Source: Parvibaculaceae bacterium Mf 1.05b.01
GTDB taxonomy: Bacteria > Pseudomonadota > Alphaproteobacteria > Parvibaculales > Parvibaculaceae
Length of the DNA: 64,000 nucleotides
Direction: 5' to 3'
NCBI GenBank assembly: GCA_000509225.1
Contig: BAOK01000001.1
Span: forward strand, 1,302,001-1,366,000
This document shows, in pieces, positions 19,494-30,447 of the stretch. Under the pieces are notes generated by a model. It saw nothing but the letters and a program-made list of their open reading frames with translations. It had not been told where the DNA came from and did no database searches. The position numbers and the translations under genes were made by a program. Within the stretch, counting starts at the first letter, position 1. Each line of letters opens with the position of its first letter.

Positions 19494-21549
19494 TGGTGCC
19501 GGTCGCTCCTGCTTCTTTGTTGCCGTAGGTCGCAGCACAATCAGCCATGATCTTGCTTGCTCGGGCAATCGGGTTCGTAAAGTAGAAATCGGTTATGGCG
19601 TTGCTGAATGGCACATCGTCCATTGAACCGCCAGGTCCGCTGGTCACACTAGCAGCGCTCGAAACCGTGTCGAACGCAGCGAAGTGTGGGTGCGCCTCAA
19701 AGAGCGCCGCGCGGAGTTGCTGCAGGCTGTCATAGGGGAGTGTCTGCCCTATCACATCAGACAGGGCACGGAGAATGGCCCAGTCCTCTCTGGCATCTCC
19801 CGGCGGGAAGGCTGCCCGACGGCCCATCTGAACACGACCCTCCGTGTTGACCCAGAGTGCACTTTTTTCGGTATAAGTCGCTGCAGGCAGGATGACATCA
19901 GCGACATGTGCGCCAGCGTCCCCGTGCGTTCCCTGATAGACGACAAATGCTTTTTCGAGCTTGCTCGTGTCGATTTCGTCTGCGCCCAGCAGGAAAACAA
20001 AGTCCACATCGCCAGATGCGGCAGCGTCCAGAATACCCGCAATGTCTTTCCCGCCTTCACCCGGCACAAAACCGAGATCCAGGCCGCCGACGCGGGCAGC
20101 AGCGGTATGCAGAACGTTGAAGCCGTTCCAATTGGCTGAGATAGCGCCTGATTTTTCGGCGATCTGAAGAGCTGTTGCGTGCACAGCTGCCCCATCAGCA
20201 CGGGTCAGCGCGCCCTGGCCCAGAATGATCATTGGACGTTCAGCAACTTCGAGAACACGGGCAAATGAGTGCGACCCATCTGCGATTTCTTTCAGCGTCT
20301 GAGGTCCAGCGCCAAGATGCTCCGTCTCATAAGTTAGATCGACGTCTTCGCCAACGATCCCAACCGGCAATCCGCCCTGGCTCCAGCGTTTGCGGATACG
20401 TGCATTCAGGACCGGCGCTTCTGTGCGTGGGTTGCTGCCAATAATGAGAAGCGCGTCTGCGTCTTCAATTCCCGCTATAGATGAATTGAACAGATAAGAC
20501 GCGCGATCACCGGCATTCAGCTTGGTTCCATCCTGACGGCAGTCCAGGTTGGTTACGCCTAACGACACCATCAAGTCTTTCAGAGCGCTCATGCCTTCGA
20601 CGCACGCAAGATCACCGGCAATAGCCGCCATTTTTTCTGGTGTTGTCGATTTTGCTTTGGCCGCAATCGCTTCGAAAGCTTCGTTCCAGCTGGCGGCACG
20701 AAGCTTGCCATTTTCGCGAACATAAGGGCGATCAAGGCGCTGAGACTTCAGTCCATCCCAGATGAAACGTGTCTTGTCAGAAATCCATTCTTCGTTCACA
20801 TCCTCATTGAGGCGTGGCATGACTCGCATGACTTCTTTACCCCGCGCGTCAACCCTAATGGCCGACCCAACAGCGTCCATCACATCGATGGTCTCTGTTT
20901 TCCGCAATTCCCACGGTCGCGCCGTGAAAGCGTAGGGCTTGGAGGTCAACGCGCCCACTGGGCACAGATCAATCACATTGCCTGACAGTTCAGAGGTCAG
21001 CGACTTTTCAAGATAGGTCGTGATCTCCATATCCTCACCACGACCAATCGCACCAATTTCCGGCACGCCAGCCACCTCCTGCACAAACCGAACGCAGCGG
21101 GTGCAGTGGATGCAGCGGGTCATGATGGTCTTTACAAGCGGGCCCATCTCTTTGTCTTCGACCGCACGCTTGTTCTCATCAAAGCGCGAATTATCGACGC
21201 CAAAGGCCATTGCCTGGTCCTGCAGGTCACACTCACCGCCCTGGTCGCAGATCGGGCAATCAAGTGGGTGGTTGATGAGCAGGAATTCCATGACGCCTTC
21301 GCGGGCGCGCTTTACGGTTTCGGTCTTGGTGTGGACCACCATTCCGTCCGCAGCTGGCATGGCACAACTTGCTACGGGCTTTGGAGATTTCTCAATCTCG
21401 ACAAGGCACATGCGGCAGTTGCCCGCTATCGACAGACGCTCGTGGTAACAGAAGCGCGGCACGTCAGCATTGGCCTCTTCACAAGCCTGCAAAACGGTTA
21501 CACCATTTTCCACTTCGACTTCTACGCCATCCACTGTGAGTTTTGGCAT
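19486..21549 (-). CDS. nuoG: NADH-quinone oxidoreductase subunit G
   Basis: A 687-residue iron-sulfur subunit of the hydrophilic arm. The N-terminal [2Fe-2S] ferredoxin domain ([16 protein letters not shown]...C) is followed by a His/Cys [4Fe-4S] segment ([18 protein letters not shown]), then [10 protein letters not shown] for another cluster. The rest is a molybdopterin-oxidoreductase-like domain without catalytic role in complex I. It lies 4 bases after nuoF and overlaps nuoH. Confidence 0.98.
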   Translation of the reverse strand: MPKLTVDGVEVEVENGVTVLQACEEANADVPRFCYHERLSIAGNCRMCLVEIEKSPKPVASCAMPAADGMVVHTKTETVKRAREGVMEFLLINHPLDCPICDQGGECDLQDQAMAFGVDNSRFDENKRAVEDKEMGPLVKTIMTRCIHCTRCVRFVQEVAGVPEIGAIGRGEDMEITTYLEKSLTSELSGNVIDLCPVGALTSKPYAFTARPWELRKTETIDVMDAVGSAIRVDARGKEVMRVMPRLNEDVNEEWISDKTRFIWDGLKSQRLDRPYVRENGKLRAASWNEAFEAIAAKAKSTTPEKMAAIAGDLACVEGMSALKDLMVSLGVTNLDCRQDGTKLNAGDRASYLFNSSIAGIEDADALLIIGSNPRTEAPVLNARIRKRWSQGGLPVGIVGEDVDLTYETEHLGAGPQTLKEIADGSHSFARVLEVAERPMIILGQGALTRADGAAVHATALQIAEKSGAISANWNGFNVLHTAAARVGGLDLGFVPGEGGKDIAGILDAAASGDVDFVFLLGADEIDTSKLEKAFVVYQGTHGDAGAHVADVILPAATYTEKSALWVNTEGRVQMGRRAAFPPGDAREDWAILRALSDVIGQTLPYDSLQQLRAALFEAHPHFAAFDTVSSAASVTSGPGGSMDDVPFSNAITDFYFTNPIARASKIMADCAATYGNKEAGATGTNG

Positions 21550-21553
21550 GGGT

Positions 21554-22849
21554 CTACTCCGCCGCTACCGGCGCTGCACCACCCGCCTTGCGGGTCGCAA
21601 TACGCTCTTCAATCACTGGCCGGAAATGCCGGATCAATCCCTGAACGGGCCATGCGGCCGCATCACCGAGGGCACAAATCGTGTGGCCTTCCACACGTTT
21701 TGTTACGTCCAACAGCATTTCAATTTCTTCGACCTCTGCCTCACCGGTGACAAGGCGTTCCATTACGCGCCACATCCAGCCTGTGCCTTCCCGGCATGGC
21801 GTGCACTGCCCGCAGCTTTCATGCTTGTAAAAAGCGGAGAGACGGGCGATCGCTTTGATCACGTCGGTGGATTTGTCCATGACGATGACGGCTGCCGTTC
21901 CGAGACCGGACTGAACATCTTTGAGCGAGTCAAAGTCCATAAGTACGGTATCGCAGATGCTTTTCGGCAGGAGCGGAACAGAGGATCCACCCGGGATGAC
22001 AGCGAGGAGGTTGTCCCAACCTCCGCGGACGCCACCGCAATGCTTTTCAATAAGTTCCTTCAGCGGAATGCCCATCTCTTCTTCGACGTTACACGGATTG
22101 TTCACGTGGCCGGAGATGGAGAAAACTTTGGTTCCCGTATTGTTTGGACGACCAAGTCCACCGAACCAGGAGGCGCCGCGACGCAGGATGGTTGGTGCCA
22201 CCGCGATGCTTTCCACATTGTTTACTGTGGTCGGCGCGCCATAGAGACCAACATTGGCCGGAAATGGCGGCTTGAGGCGCGGCATGCCCTTCTTGCCTTC
22301 AAGGCTTTCAATCAGCGCTGTCTCTTCACCGCAGATATATGCGCCTGCGCCGTGCACAATGTAGAGCTCGAAGTCCCAACCGCTGTCTGCAGCGTTCTTG
22401 CCCAGAAGACCGGCGTCATACGCCTGATCGACGGCGCGCTGCAATTGCTCGCGCTCGAAGATGAATTCCCCGCGCACATAGATGTATCCGGCGTTTGCGC
22501 CCATTGCGAAACCAGCAACAAGGCACCCCTCGACGAGCTTATGCGGATCGTGCCGCATGATTTCACGGTCTTTACAGGTGCCCGGTTCGGACTCGTCTGC
22601 ATTGACGACGAGATAATGCGGACGACCATCGGACTCTTTCGGCATGAAGGACCATTTGAGGCCAGTCGGGAAGCCAGCACCACCACGACCACGAAGACCT
22701 GATTGCTTCATCTCGTCGATGATCCAGTCGCGGCCTTTGGCAATCAGGTCTTTTGTATTGTCCCAATCTCCGCGACGGCGAGCGCCTTCAAGGCCGTAAT
22801 CGTCCAGCCCGTAGAGATTGGTGAAGATGCGATCTTTATCCTGCAACAT
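21554..22849 (-). CDS. nuoF: NADH-quinone oxidoreductase subunit F
   Basis: A 431-residue subunit that binds NADH, FMN and one [4Fe-4S] cluster. [13 protein letters not shown] near residue 54 is the NADH/FMN loop, [19 protein letters not shown] the FMN-binding segment, and [11 protein letters not shown] with a downstream Cys the cluster site. This is where electrons enter the complex. Its start overlaps the nuoE stop (TAATG). Confidence 0.98.
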   Translation of the reverse strand: MLQDKDRIFTNLYGLDDYGLEGARRRGDWDNTKDLIAKGRDWIIDEMKQSGLRGRGGAGFPTGLKWSFMPKESDGRPHYLVVNADESEPGTCKDREIMRHDPHKLVEGCLVAGFAMGANAGYIYVRGEFIFEREQLQRAVDQAYDAGLLGKNAADSGWDFELYIVHGAGAYICGEETALIESLEGKKGMPRLKPPFPANVGLYGAPTTVNNVESIAVAPTILRRGASWFGGLGRPNNTGTKVFSISGHVNNPCNVEEEMGIPLKELIEKHCGGVRGGWDNLLAVIPGGSSVPLLPKSICDTVLMDFDSLKDVQSGLGTAAVIVMDKSTDVIKAIARLSAFYKHESCGQCTPCREGTGWMWRVMERLVTGEAEVEEIEMLLDVTKRVEGHTICALGDAAAWPVQGLIRHFRPVIEERIATRKAGGAAPVAAE

Positions 22850-23457
22850 TAGTCAGCTCCCCCCACTTTAGTGAGGCTTGTAAGCTGCCCTGCTGGCTCA
22901 GACCCCTTACGGTCGCTCTGAGGACCAACCTTTACAGGACGTCCTTCTTTGAGATCCGTCAGGAGCTTTTCAAAATTCTCTGCATCCAGGTCTTCATAGA
23001 AATCATCATTGATCTGGACCATGGGCGCATTGGCACACGCTCCAAGACATTCTACTTCCATCCAGGACAGTTTGCCGTCGCTCGACACCTGCCGCTCATC
23101 GCCGATCATCTTCTTGCAGACAGCTTTCAGATCGTCAGAGCCGCGCAACCAGCAAGGTGTCGTGCCACAGAGCTGGACGAAATGCTCCCCCACAGGCGAC
23201 AGGTTGAACATCGTATAGAAAGTCACGACTTCCATCGCCCGCATGTGCGGCATGTCGAGATAGTCAGCAATGTAGCGAATGGCAGGCTCCGGCAACCAGC
23301 CGCCCGCCTGCTTCTGTGCACGCCATAAAAGCGAGATGATCGCAGAGGCTTGTCGGCCGTCTGGGTATTTTTTGATCTGACCTTCAGCCCAGGCTTTGTT
23401 TTCTGCCGTGAACTCAAAACTGTCAGGCTGGTTCGGGTCCAGTCTGCGCACACTCAT
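22849..23457 (-). CDS. nuoE: NADH-quinone oxidoreductase subunit E
   Basis: A 202-residue thioredoxin-fold [2Fe-2S] subunit (cluster N1a). The four ligands are in CGTTPC and CLGAC. It has a C-terminal tail of about 45 residues beyond the core, which I recall as common in alphaproteobacteria. The start overlaps the nuoD stop by 4 bases. Confidence 0.97.
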   Translation of the reverse strand: MSVRRLDPNQPDSFEFTAENKAWAEGQIKKYPDGRQASAIISLLWRAQKQAGGWLPEPAIRYIADYLDMPHMRAMEVVTFYTMFNLSPVGEHFVQLCGTTPCWLRGSDDLKAVCKKMIGDERQVSSDGKLSWMEVECLGACANAPMVQINDDFYEDLDAENFEKLLTDLKEGRPVKVGPQSDRKGSEPAGQLTSLTKVGGAD

Positions 23458-24632
23458 CGATCAACCTCCCCGAACACAATGTCCAGTGAGCCCAGGATCG
23501 CCGAAACGTCAGCGAGCATGTAGCCCTTGCATAAGAAATCCATTGCCTGCAGATGCGAAAAGCCCGGCGCCCTAATTTTGCAGCGGCTTGGCTTGTTCGA
23601 CCCGTCCGAAACGAGATAGACGCCAAACTCACCTTTCGGCGCTTCAACGGCGGCATACACTTCACCGGCAGGTACGTGATAGCCTTCGGTGTAAAGCTTG
23701 AAGTGATGGATCAGGCTTTCCATCGACTTCTTCATGTCACCGCGTTTGGGCGGTGCGATCTTGCCATCGGTCGTGACCACAGGTCCTTCAGGCATCTGTT
23801 CGATACACTGGCGCATGATGCGAACGGACTGGCGACATTCTTCAATACGAATGAGATAGCGATCGAAATTATCGCCGTTCTTACCAACGGGAATATCGAA
23901 CTCAAGGTCGCTGTAGCACTCATAAGGCTGCGAGCGGCGCAGGTCCCACGCCATGCCGGACCCGCGCACCATCACGCCAGAGAAGCCCCAGGCTTGCGCG
24001 TCTTCAGCTGACACATTGCCGATATCCACGTTGCGCTGTTTGAAAATCCGGTTACCTGTCAGAAGCGCATCTACATCATCAACAATCTTCTCGATGAAGT
24101 CGCAATAGGCGTGAATGTCTTCCAGGAGCTTTGGCGGCAGATCCTGATGAACACCTCCAGGACGGAAATAGGCCGCATGCATGCGGCTGCCGGACGCGCG
24201 CTCATAGAAGGACATCAGTTCTTCGCGAACCTCAAAGCCCCAAAGAGATGGCGTGAAAGCACCAACGTCCAGCGCCTGTGTCGTTACGTTCAACAGGTGA
24301 TTAAGAATGCGGCCGATCTCTGAATAGAGCACACGAATATATTGCGCACGCTTTGGCACTTCGATGCCGAGGAGCTTTTCGACCGCCAGGGCATAGGCAT
24401 GCTCCTGATTCATCGGCGCAACATAGTCGAGGCGATCGAAGTAAGGCAGAGCCTGAAGATAGGTCTTGTTTTCGATCAGCTTTTCGGTGCCGCGGTGCAG
24501 CAGCCCAATATGCGGATCAACCCGCTCAACCACTTCACCTTCCAGCTCAAGCACCAGGCGCAACACACCATGCGCCGCCGGGTGCTGTGGTCCGAAGTTG
24601 ATATTGATATTTTTAATCTGAGACTCGGCCAT
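23454..24632 (-). CDS. nuoD: NADH-quinone oxidoreductase subunit D
   Basis: A 392-residue 49-kDa-type subunit that forms the quinone site with Nuo[16 protein letters not shown] near the N-terminus supplies the quinone-contact His, and [14 protein letters not shown] follows. It is a stand-alone NuoD, not the fused NuoCD of enterobacteria. It lies 3 bases after nuoC. Confidence 0.98.
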   Translation of the reverse strand: MAESQIKNININFGPQHPAAHGVLRLVLELEGEVVERVDPHIGLLHRGTEKLIENKTYLQALPYFDRLDYVAPMNQEHAYALAVEKLLGIEVPKRAQYIRVLYSEIGRILNHLLNVTTQALDVGAFTPSLWGFEVREELMSFYERASGSRMHAAYFRPGGVHQDLPPKLLEDIHAYCDFIEKIVDDVDALLTGNRIFKQRNVDIGNVSAEDAQAWGFSGVMVRGSGMAWDLRRSQPYECYSDLEFDIPVGKNGDNFDRYLIRIEECRQSVRIMRQCIEQMPEGPVVTTDGKIAPPKRGDMKKSMESLIHHFKLYTEGYHVPAGEVYAAVEAPKGEFGVYLVSDGSNKPSRCKIRAPGFSHLQAMDFLCKGYMLADVSAILGSLDIVFGEVDR

Positions 24633-24635
24633 GGA

Positions 24636-25265
24636 CTATCCTTCACCCTCAGATGCTTTTTCATCACCCGGCAGCAAATATTCAGCTGCTTCCCATGGAC
24701 TTTCGAAATCGAAATTCCGGAATTCCTGAGTGAGTTTCACAGGTTCGTAAGCAACCCGCTTCAGCTCATCGTCATAGCGAACTTCCACAAAACCGGTGAC
24801 CGGGAAGTCTTTACGGAGCGGGTGTCCGGTAAATCCATAGTCGGTCAGGATGCGGCGCAGATCAGGGTGACCGGAAAAGAGAATGCCATAGAGGTCAAAG
24901 GCTTCGCGCTCAAACCAATTGGCTGCGGGATATACGCCAACAACGCTTGGCACCTGAGCCTCTTCATCGGTTTCCAGCTTCACCCGGAGCCGCTGGTTCT
25001 GATGCATAGACAACAAGTGGTACACCACGTCGAAACGCTTAGCGCGCCCGGGATTGTCGGCGCCACAAATGTCGACAAGCACAGAGAAATGGCATGCCGG
25101 ATCATCTCTCAGGAATTTGAGGACCTTGACGATCTTACCTGCAGTGGTGGCAAGCGTCAGTTCACCGCGGTCGACCTCAGATGAGACAATCGCATCACCT
25201 AAACCGGCGGCGATATGATCCCCTAGATCTTGCAGACTTTCGTCCATGTCGTTTTTCTCAGACAA
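24636..25265 (-). CDS. nuoC: NADH-quinone oxidoreductase subunit C
   Basis: A 209-residue 30-kDa-type subunit of the peripheral arm. [23 protein letters not shown] and the following [13 protein letters not shown] are the family signature. The first 6 codons are uncertain because a second Met lies at residue 7. It lies 59 bases after nuoB. Confidence 0.97.
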   Translation of the reverse strand: MSEKNDMDESLQDLGDHIAAGLGDAIVSSEVDRGELTLATTAGKIVKVLKFLRDDPACHFSVLVDICGADNPGRAKRFDVVYHLLSMHQNQRLRVKLETDEEAQVPSVVGVYPAANWFEREAFDLYGILFSGHPDLRRILTDYGFTGHPLRKDFPVTGFVEVRYDDELKRVAYEPVKLTQEFRNFDFESPWEAAEYLLPGDEKASEGEG

Positions 25266-25324
25266 TTTGCATCTCTAACAATGTGGTCGCGGTGGCAAGA
25301 TCAGCTCACCATTGCGGTCTTTTT

Positions 25325-25894
25325 CTAACGTTCGATCGTTCCTGTGCGCCGGATTTTCCGCTGCAATGCAAGAATGCCATAAAGCAGAGCTTCTGCTGAC
25401 GGAGGGCATCCCGGGACATAGATGTCCACCGGAACGATCCGATCGCACCCACGTACGACTGAATAAGAATAGTGATAGTAGCCGCCGCCATTGGCACATG
25501 ACCCCATCGAGATCACGTAGCGGGGATCTGGCATCTGGTCGTAAACCTTGCGGAGTGCAGGTGCCATTTTATTTGTGAGTGTTCCAGCCACGATCATCAC
25601 ATCGGACTGGCGTGGACTGGCGCGCGGTGCTGTGCCAAACCGTTCCAGGTCATAACGCGGCATATTCGTTTGCATCATCTCAACGCCGCAGCAGGCCAGA
25701 CCGAATGTCATCCACATCAATGAGCCCGTGCGGGACCAATTGATCAGATTGTCGAGCGACGTGACGAGAAAATTCTTGTCAGCGAGCTCGTCCGACATCT
25801 GCTTGAAGAACGGGTCATCAGCCCCAACCGGTGCGCCGGTTTTCGGATCAATGACGCCTTTTGGCGCATCTGTAATGATTGGACTAGTGGTCAT
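25325..25894 (-). CDS. nuoB: NADH-quinone oxidoreductase subunit B
   Basis: A 189-residue subunit that holds terminal cluster N2. The tandem cysteines are in CCGVEMMQ, with further ligands in GSCANGGG and [11 protein letters not shown]. The start at 25894 (MTTSPIIT) is preferred over a Met five codons upstream because it matches usual alphaproteobacterial N-termini. It lies 49 bases after nuoA. Confidence 0.98.
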   Translation of the reverse strand: MTTSPIITDAPKGVIDPKTGAPVGADDPFFKQMSDELADKNFLVTSLDNLINWSRTGSLMWMTFGLACCGVEMMQTNMPRYDLERFGTAPRASPRQSDVMIVAGTLTNKMAPALRKVYDQMPDPRYVISMGSCANGGGYYHYSYSVVRGCDRIVPVDIYVPGCPPSAEALLYGILALQRKIRRTGTIER

Positions 25895-25943
25895 ACGCGC
25901 ACTCCACACATCTGACGGAGAAAAAGGCTCAGTCCCATTCCGC

Positions 25944-26309
25944 TCAATCCCATTCCAGGGCGCCTTTCTTCCACTCGTAGATAAAGCCGATTGTCAGCAC
26001 GCCTAGGAACGCCATCATTGACCAAAATCCGAACAAGCCGACATCGCCAAGCGACACTGCCCACGGGAAGAGGAAGGCGACTTCCAGATCAAAAATGATG
26101 AACAAGATCGCGACGAGGTAGAACTTCACGTCAAAACGCATGCGGCTGTCGTCGAAAGCTTCAAACCCACACTCATATGCTGAGAGTTTTTCCGGGTCCG
26201 GGTTCGAAGGCGCGATCACAAATGGGACGATCAACAAAGCAATAGATATGACGGCCGATAGACCGAGAAAAATCACGATCGGCAGATACTCGCTTAAGAG
26301 CTGTTCCAT
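25944..26309 (-). CDS. nuoA: NADH-quinone oxidoreductase subunit A
   Basis: A 121-residue, three-helix membrane subunit with the conserved [32 protein letters not shown]-type region. I start at the ATG at 26309: an AGGTG ribosome site lies 6 bases before it, while the in-frame GTG three codons upstream has none. It is the first gene of the operon; a promoter sits about 120 bases upstream. Confidence 0.97.
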   Translation of the reverse strand: MEQLLSEYLPIVIFLGLSAVISIALLIVPFVIAPSNPDPEKLSAYECGFEAFDDSRMRFDVKFYLVAILFIIFDLEVAFLFPWAVSLGDVGLFGFWSMMAFLGVLTIGFIYEWKKGALEWD

Positions 26310-26437
26310 TTTCAGCACCTGAATGGTCTGGCCCAGTGTGGTGGTCTGGCCTGACCTGTCGGCGGAAACCAGCCCAGTGTTTTCGCATCTGCGAAGCCTG
26401 AGTGATTCTCGCGTGTTGCCCCTCTAAAATCGCGCGG

Positions 26438-26465
26438 AGTATAGCCCTCGCCTGCCCCAAGTCAA
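26438..26465 (-). promoter_or_regulatory. Sigma70-type promoter of the nuo operon
   Basis: Read on the minus strand, a -35 TTGACT (26460-26465) and a -10 TATACT (26438-26443) are 16 bases apart, each matching consensus at five of six positions. Transcription would begin near 26431, giving a leader of about 120 bases before nuoA. It lies between tRNA-Asp and nuoA, so complex I need not depend on readthrough from the tRNA. The rest of 26310-26644 shows only a short 6-base hairpin (26580-26597). Confidence 0.6.
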
Positions 26466-26644
26466 ACGACAGAGCACGTCAAAAACACGCTAAAATGCAC
26501 AGATTTTTGAGGCTTTTTGCCACGCAGGGGTGAGCGTTTAAGAACCACTCGCAGGACCAGCTTGCGAAGGTTCAAAGTGATCGGCGGTGAAGCCGATTCC
26601 ACCCATAACTTGGGCAGATCATTCCGCACATTTTTGAGAAAAAA

Positions 26645-26721
26645 TGGCGGGAGTGACGGGACTCGAACCCGCGGCCTCTGGCGTGACAGGCCAGCGCTCT
26701 AACCAGCTGAGCTACACCCCC
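26645..26721 (-). tRNA. tRNA-Asp (GTC)
   Basis: A complete cloverleaf on the minus strand. The acceptor stem GGGGGTG pairs with CACTCCC (one G-T pair). The anticodon stem CTGGC/GCCAG encloses loop CTGTCAC with anticodon GTC. A T-loop TTCGAGT and an encoded CCA (26645-26647) are present. It stands upstream of nuoA on the same strand. Confidence 0.95.
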
Positions 26722-26726
26722 TAAAA

Positions 26727-26745
26727 CGAAGGCGAAACGCCTTCG
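26727..26745 (-). other. Perfect hairpin in the tRNA-Asp leader
   Basis: CGAAGGCG and CGCCTTCG form an 8-base stem around three bases. On the minus strand it is followed by TTTTA and then, 5 bases from the stem, the first base of tRNA-Asp. It therefore has the form of an intrinsic terminator placed between promoter and tRNA, or of a structure next to the RNase P cleavage site. Confidence 0.5.
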
Positions 26746-26755
26746 GGGATGCGGT

Positions 26756-26784
26756 GATGTACGGCAGGCCCTAGAAGCTGTCAA
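26756..26784 (-). promoter_or_regulatory. Candidate tRNA-Asp promoter
   Basis: On the minus strand a perfect -35 TTGACA (26779-26784) is followed after 17 bases by a weaker -10 TACATC (26756-26761). The start of transcription would be near 26749, directly before the leader hairpin. Confidence 0.45.
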
Positions 26785-27118
26785 GCAGCGAATGGCTGAT
26801 TTCTGCGTTTATTTGCTTCTCCTTATGAAGCCTGGGGTTGAGGCCGTCCAATTGACGTCTGAGCCTCGTGATTGACCGGACTGACGGGGTCCTTCGCTGC
26901 CTGGTTTGGCGATTCACGTGGTCTGGCGGATCAGCCAGGCTGACAAAGCGATGCCTCTCTGGGCAGGGAGAATAATTTTTCCGCACAACGACGGGAAACA
27001 GTCTCCCTAACGTTGAACTGATGAGGGATGAGGCAGGCGTACCGCTTAGGCGCGCGTGAACCTTACCAATTGGCGCGTTGTTTGCGGCGGCGATTGGGCA
27101 TTCGAGACGACATGACAG
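26785..27118. other. Intergenic stretch without a recognisable gene
   Basis: About 330 bases between the tRNA-Asp promoter and the sulfotransferase-like gene. A minus-strand frame at 26771-27319 crosses into the plus-strand gene and has no family features. No terminator or RNA gene is visible. Confidence 0.45.
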
Positions 27119-28234
27119 ATGACGCTCCCTCTCCCAACCATGCCTGAGGCCATTTTCTGCCACGCGCAGTGGCGCACGGGCAGCACCGCAGTCTTCAACA
27201 CCTTTCGCGCTGATTCCCGCTTCATGTGTTTTTATGAGCCCCTTCATGAAGGCCTGCGCGCGATGACTGTGAGCAAAGCCATGCGGTTCGACGCCGCCGA
27301 TGTGCGGCGCCTGGGGCATGAAGGTCTCTCAAAACCCTATTTTGCGGAGTATTGCGAGCTGCTAGAGGGACGTCGTGGCGTCCCTGCCCTTCCAGCGCGT
27401 TGCTCCTATGAAGCGTTCTTCGATGTCAGCTCATCTGCCTGCCAGGAATTGCAGGCCTATTTCCAGCGGCTCGCTGACTTCGCCAGGTCCAAGGACAAGA
27501 TCCCCGTTTTTTGCCTTAATAGAAGCTGGGGGCGGATTGCCGTTTTCCGAGACTTGCTACCAGAGAGCATCCACATCTTTTCACTGCGCAATCCTGGCGC
27601 GACGTGGGAGTCACAAAAAGCCCGGCGAAGCTACTTCTTCGCGAAGCTCCTCTATATTTATTCAAAGTCTGAGCCCGCACGTACCAAGGAAGAATTCCCC
27701 GAGATCTCCGATCTATCCCTGTTTCAGCGCATCAGGGCCGAGCGAACATTTAAACGCAAAATCGCCAAGATCTCCAATGACCGGATCGAACCTCTGTTTT
27801 GGCAGGCTTACGCGACCGCTCTGGTAAACGGGGTCCTCCATGCAGATTTTGTCATGGATCTGGATCAAACCAATCCGGGCAATGACGACAGACTGGCTCT
27901 TGGACAGTATTTGGCACTGCTTCCCGGTGGTCTGAGTTTTGAGGACCTTCCCAGCCGGCTACAGGCACTCAATCCGATGCTAAATCGAGCTCATCTAGAC
28001 AGAGCACGCTCCTGCCCCAACCATTTTGGGCGGGCACCTTGGCATTCCATCAAGAGGCCGGCGCATAACATAGAGGTGTTTCAGGCGGCTGCTTGCCGGA
28101 CGGCACCAAAACTCTCTGCAGCTAATAGAGACATACTCAGTCGTCTGATTGCTCCCAACAGGACAAACTCAAGCGGTGCCACTGACCTGTTTGACGAACC
28201 ATTCATAGAGGATCGACACGAACGCGGCACATAG
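27119..28234 (+). CDS. Sulfotransferase-like protein
   Basis: A 371-residue protein with QWRTGSTAVFNTF near residue 17, which resembles the 5'-phosphosulfate loop (RTGST) of PAPS-dependent sulfotransferases, then YEPLHEGL. SLRNPGATWESQKARR near residue 155 fits the 3'-phosphate-binding RxPxxxxxS segment. The acceptor is unknown. No signal peptide or membrane helix, so cytosolic. The start could be 27119 or the Met seven codons later; neither has a good ribosome site. It is the first gene of the accessory block between tRNA-Asp and tRNA-Val. Confidence 0.7.
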   Translation: MTLPLPTMPEAIFCHAQWRTGSTAVFNTFRADSRFMCFYEPLHEGLRAMTVSKAMRFDAADVRRLGHEGLSKPYFAEYCELLEGRRGVPALPARCSYEAFFDVSSSACQELQAYFQRLADFARSKDKIPVFCLNRSWGRIAVFRDLLPESIHIFSLRNPGATWESQKARRSYFFAKLLYIYSKSEPARTKEEFPEISDLSLFQRIRAERTFKRKIAKISNDRIEPLFWQAYATALVNGVLHADFVMDLDQTNPGNDDRLALGQYLALLPGGLSFEDLPSRLQALNPMLNRAHLDRARSCPNHFGRAPWHSIKRPAHNIEVFQAAACRTAPKLSAANRDILSRLIAPNRTNSSGATDLFDEPFIEDRHERGT

Positions 28235-28412
28235 GTGGCTTGCTGAAGACCCGGCATTTGCCTAGAGTGGTCAGATGCTAAAATAAGACGCCAGAAAAGA
28301 TCTCACTGACCTTTGCCCTTTCTATCGACGCGAAGGTAAGTCGCCCATTGCCAAACGCAAAGTCGGGCTTCGCACGTGTGCTCACGTCGCGCTCTTTCTG
28401 GTTCTTCACAAT

Positions 28413-29576
28413 ATGTTTCTATTTAATGTACCTCCGCGGCTCACGCCGGCAGTGCGTGTAACCACATACTATTTCGTTCATTCAATGAGCGTCGGCGTCA
28501 TCAATGCCTTTGTCGGCATCTGGTTTGCACACATGGGAATCACACCTGAGCAAATCGGTTTCATCACGTCAGCCCCTCTTATTGTCCTCCTATTTATTGG
28601 CGTTGCTGTTGGGCGCGTCGCGGACCAAGCACCGGACTGGCGGCAAGTCATCGTTGTCGGCGCCGCCATATCTGGTGTCTTACCCCTAGGGCTCTTCTTC
28701 GCGGAGGGGTATGTTGGCATTCTCATCGTCTGGACAGTTAGCGTTGTTTCCCAAATGGCCATTCTGCCTGTCGTCGATGCTGCCTCCATCAGACTTGGAC
28801 GACGGGTAGGATTTGAATTCAGCCATCTTTATGCCTGGAAAACTACCGGCTACATGCTCACGATTTTTGTCGTGGGTTTCGTCATCGCAGAGATCGGTAT
28901 CACTGCCTTTGTGCCAATCTTTGTTGGCCTTTCTTTGCTGAGGGCTGCCACGGCGTTTGGGTTGCCGCGGTTTCGCGAAACCAGAGAGTCACTCAAAGCA
29001 TCAATACACACAGACTCTTTGCGCACTGTTCTGCGCCCCTGGTTTTTGTTTCCACTGCTTGGATGGGCTCTGGTCCACTCAACGCATTTTGTATTGAACG
29101 GCTTCCTCGGTCTTCTCTGGCACGACCAGGGTATTGCCGAGAGCACAATCGGACTCCTGATCGTCGTTGGCAGCATCGCAGAGCTTGGAATGTTTGTGGG
29201 CTTTAAGCGGTTTGCAGGTCGCATCACACCGCGTGTCCTGATCCTGGCGTCGTGCCTAGTTGCGGTCATTCGCTGGACGGCCTTCGCCTTCTCACCGACC
29301 ACACCCGTTCTATTTGGCCTGCAAATTCTGCAAGCGCTCACTTATGCGCTCGGCTTCCTCGCCTGCACCCACTTCATCGCAGACGTTACCAACGAAAGTA
29401 TCGCAGCTCAGGCCCAAAGCTTCTTTGGGATTTTGCAATCCGGCGTCGCAATCCTGGCATTGGTTTCTTTTGGCTGGCTCGCGGCGATGTTTGGAGCCTA
29501 CGCTTTTCTGGCATCCGCCAGCCTTGCGGCATTGGGCGCCCTACTCGTTGTGATCTCGATGATCCTCAAAAAGTAG
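28413..29576 (+). CDS. MFS transporter, LacY/nucleoside-permease-like group
   Basis: A 387-residue membrane protein with about 12 helices. The pattern YYFVHSMSVGVINAFVGIWFAHMGITPEQIGFITSAPL-like start, VGRVADQAPDWR between helices 2 and 3, and the HLYAWKTTGYM segment fit the MFS_1_like (PF12832-type) family, which includes LacY- and NupG-related carriers. Substrate unknown. The start at 28413 has a weak ribosome site, but later starts would cut the first helix. It faces yghU tail to tail. Confidence 0.85.
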   Translation: MFLFNVPPRLTPAVRVTTYYFVHSMSVGVINAFVGIWFAHMGITPEQIGFITSAPLIVLLFIGVAVGRVADQAPDWRQVIVVGAAISGVLPLGLFFAEGYVGILIVWTVSVVSQMAILPVVDAASIRLGRRVGFEFSHLYAWKTTGYMLTIFVVGFVIAEIGITAFVPIFVGLSLLRAATAFGLPRFRETRESLKASIHTDSLRTVLRPWFLFPLLGWALVHSTHFVLNGFLGLLWHDQGIAESTIGLLIVVGSIAELGMFVGFKRFAGRITPRVLILASCLVAVIRWTAFAFSPTTPVLFGLQILQALTYALGFLACTHFIADVTNESIAAQAQSFFGILQSGVAILALVSFGWLAAMFGAYAFLASASLAALGALLVVISMILKK

Positions 29577-29595
29577 AGCACCCAAGTTTGTTAGG

Positions 29596-30447
29596 TCAGT
29601 CCTTAGCGTCAATGTCGCTCGCGTCGTGACGCTCGGGAACCTGACTGTTTTCTTCGCCCCAGACGCGGTTTACTTTCTGGCCACGTTTCACTGCTGGGCG
29701 GGTGAAAATTTCGTCGGTCCAGCGGTTCACGTTTTTATAGGAGGCAACGTCCAGAAACTCTTTGGACTCGTAAAGCAGTCCTTTGGCCAAGGCGCCGTAC
29801 CAGGGACATGTCGCCATATCGGCGATGGAATATTCATCACCTGCCAGGAACTGATTGTCGGCCAGGTGACGGTCCAACACGTCGAGCTGACGTTTCACTT
29901 CCATCGTGAAGCGGTTGATCGGGTATTCGTATTTCTCTGGCGCGTAGGCGTAGAAGTGCCCAAAGCCACCTCCGAGATAGGGCGCACTGCCCATAAGCCA
30001 CATGAGCCAGGACATGCATTCTGTACGTTTCTTATGGTCTTTGGGTAGGAAGGCATCGAACTTCTCAGCCAGGTACCAGAGGATTGCGCCAGATTCGAAC
30101 ACACGTGTCGGCGTCTCGGTGCTGTGGTCCATCAAAGCGGGAATTTTTGAGTTGGGATTAATGGCCACAAAATCGCTGCCGAATTGGTCACCCTCGCCGA
30201 TATTGATGAGCCAGGCATCATATTCTGCGCCTTTGTGCCCAAGTGCCAAGAGCTCTTCGAGCATCACGGTTACTTTCACACCGTTCGGCGTCGCCAGTGA
30301 ATAAAGCTGCAGGGGGTGTTTTCCCACCGCCAGTTCTTTCTCCTGGGTCGGACCGGCGATCGGGCGGTTGATATTCGCGAACCGGCCCCCGCTCTCGCTG
30401 TCCCACGTCCAGACTTTTGGCGGTACGTAAACGTCTGCGCTGCTCAT
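29596..30447 (-). CDS. yghU: Glutathione transferase YghU
   Basis: A 283-residue Nu-class glutathione transferase. It has the YghU-specific N-terminal extension (YVPPKVWTWD...GGRFANINRPIAGPT) before the thioredoxin-like domain, with SLATPNGVKVTVMLEELLALG, then the ESGAILWYLAEKF GSH-binding turn and an all-helical C-terminal domain. E. coli YghU reduces disulfides and hydroperoxides with two glutathiones bound. The start has an AGGAG site 7 bases before the ATG. A single-gene unit. Confidence 0.95.
   Translation of the reverse strand: MSSADVYVPPKVWTWDSESGGRFANINRPIAGPTQEKELAVGKHPLQLYSLATPNGVKVTVMLEELLALGHKGAEYDAWLINIGEGDQFGSDFVAINPNSKIPALMDHSTETPTRVFESGAILWYLAEKFDAFLPKDHKKRTECMSWLMWLMGSAPYLGGGFGHFYAYAPEKYEYPINRFTMEVKRQLDVLDRHLADNQFLAGDEYSIADMATCPWYGALAKGLLYESKEFLDVASYKNVNRWTDEIFTRPAVKRGQKVNRVWGEENSQVPERHDASDIDAKD

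Noticed and set aside
21470-22702. A 410-codon plus-strand frame opposite nuoF
   Set aside because: Same reason: nuoF is intact and the mirrored frame is rich in His, Arg and Cys with no known motifs.
26572-26784. Minus-strand 70-codon frame covering tRNA-Asp
   Set aside because: It overlaps the complete tRNA and has no independent support.
26771-27319. Minus-strand 182-codon frame at the start of the sulfotransferase-like gene
   Set aside because: It has no family features and overlaps the plus-strand gene by 200 bases.
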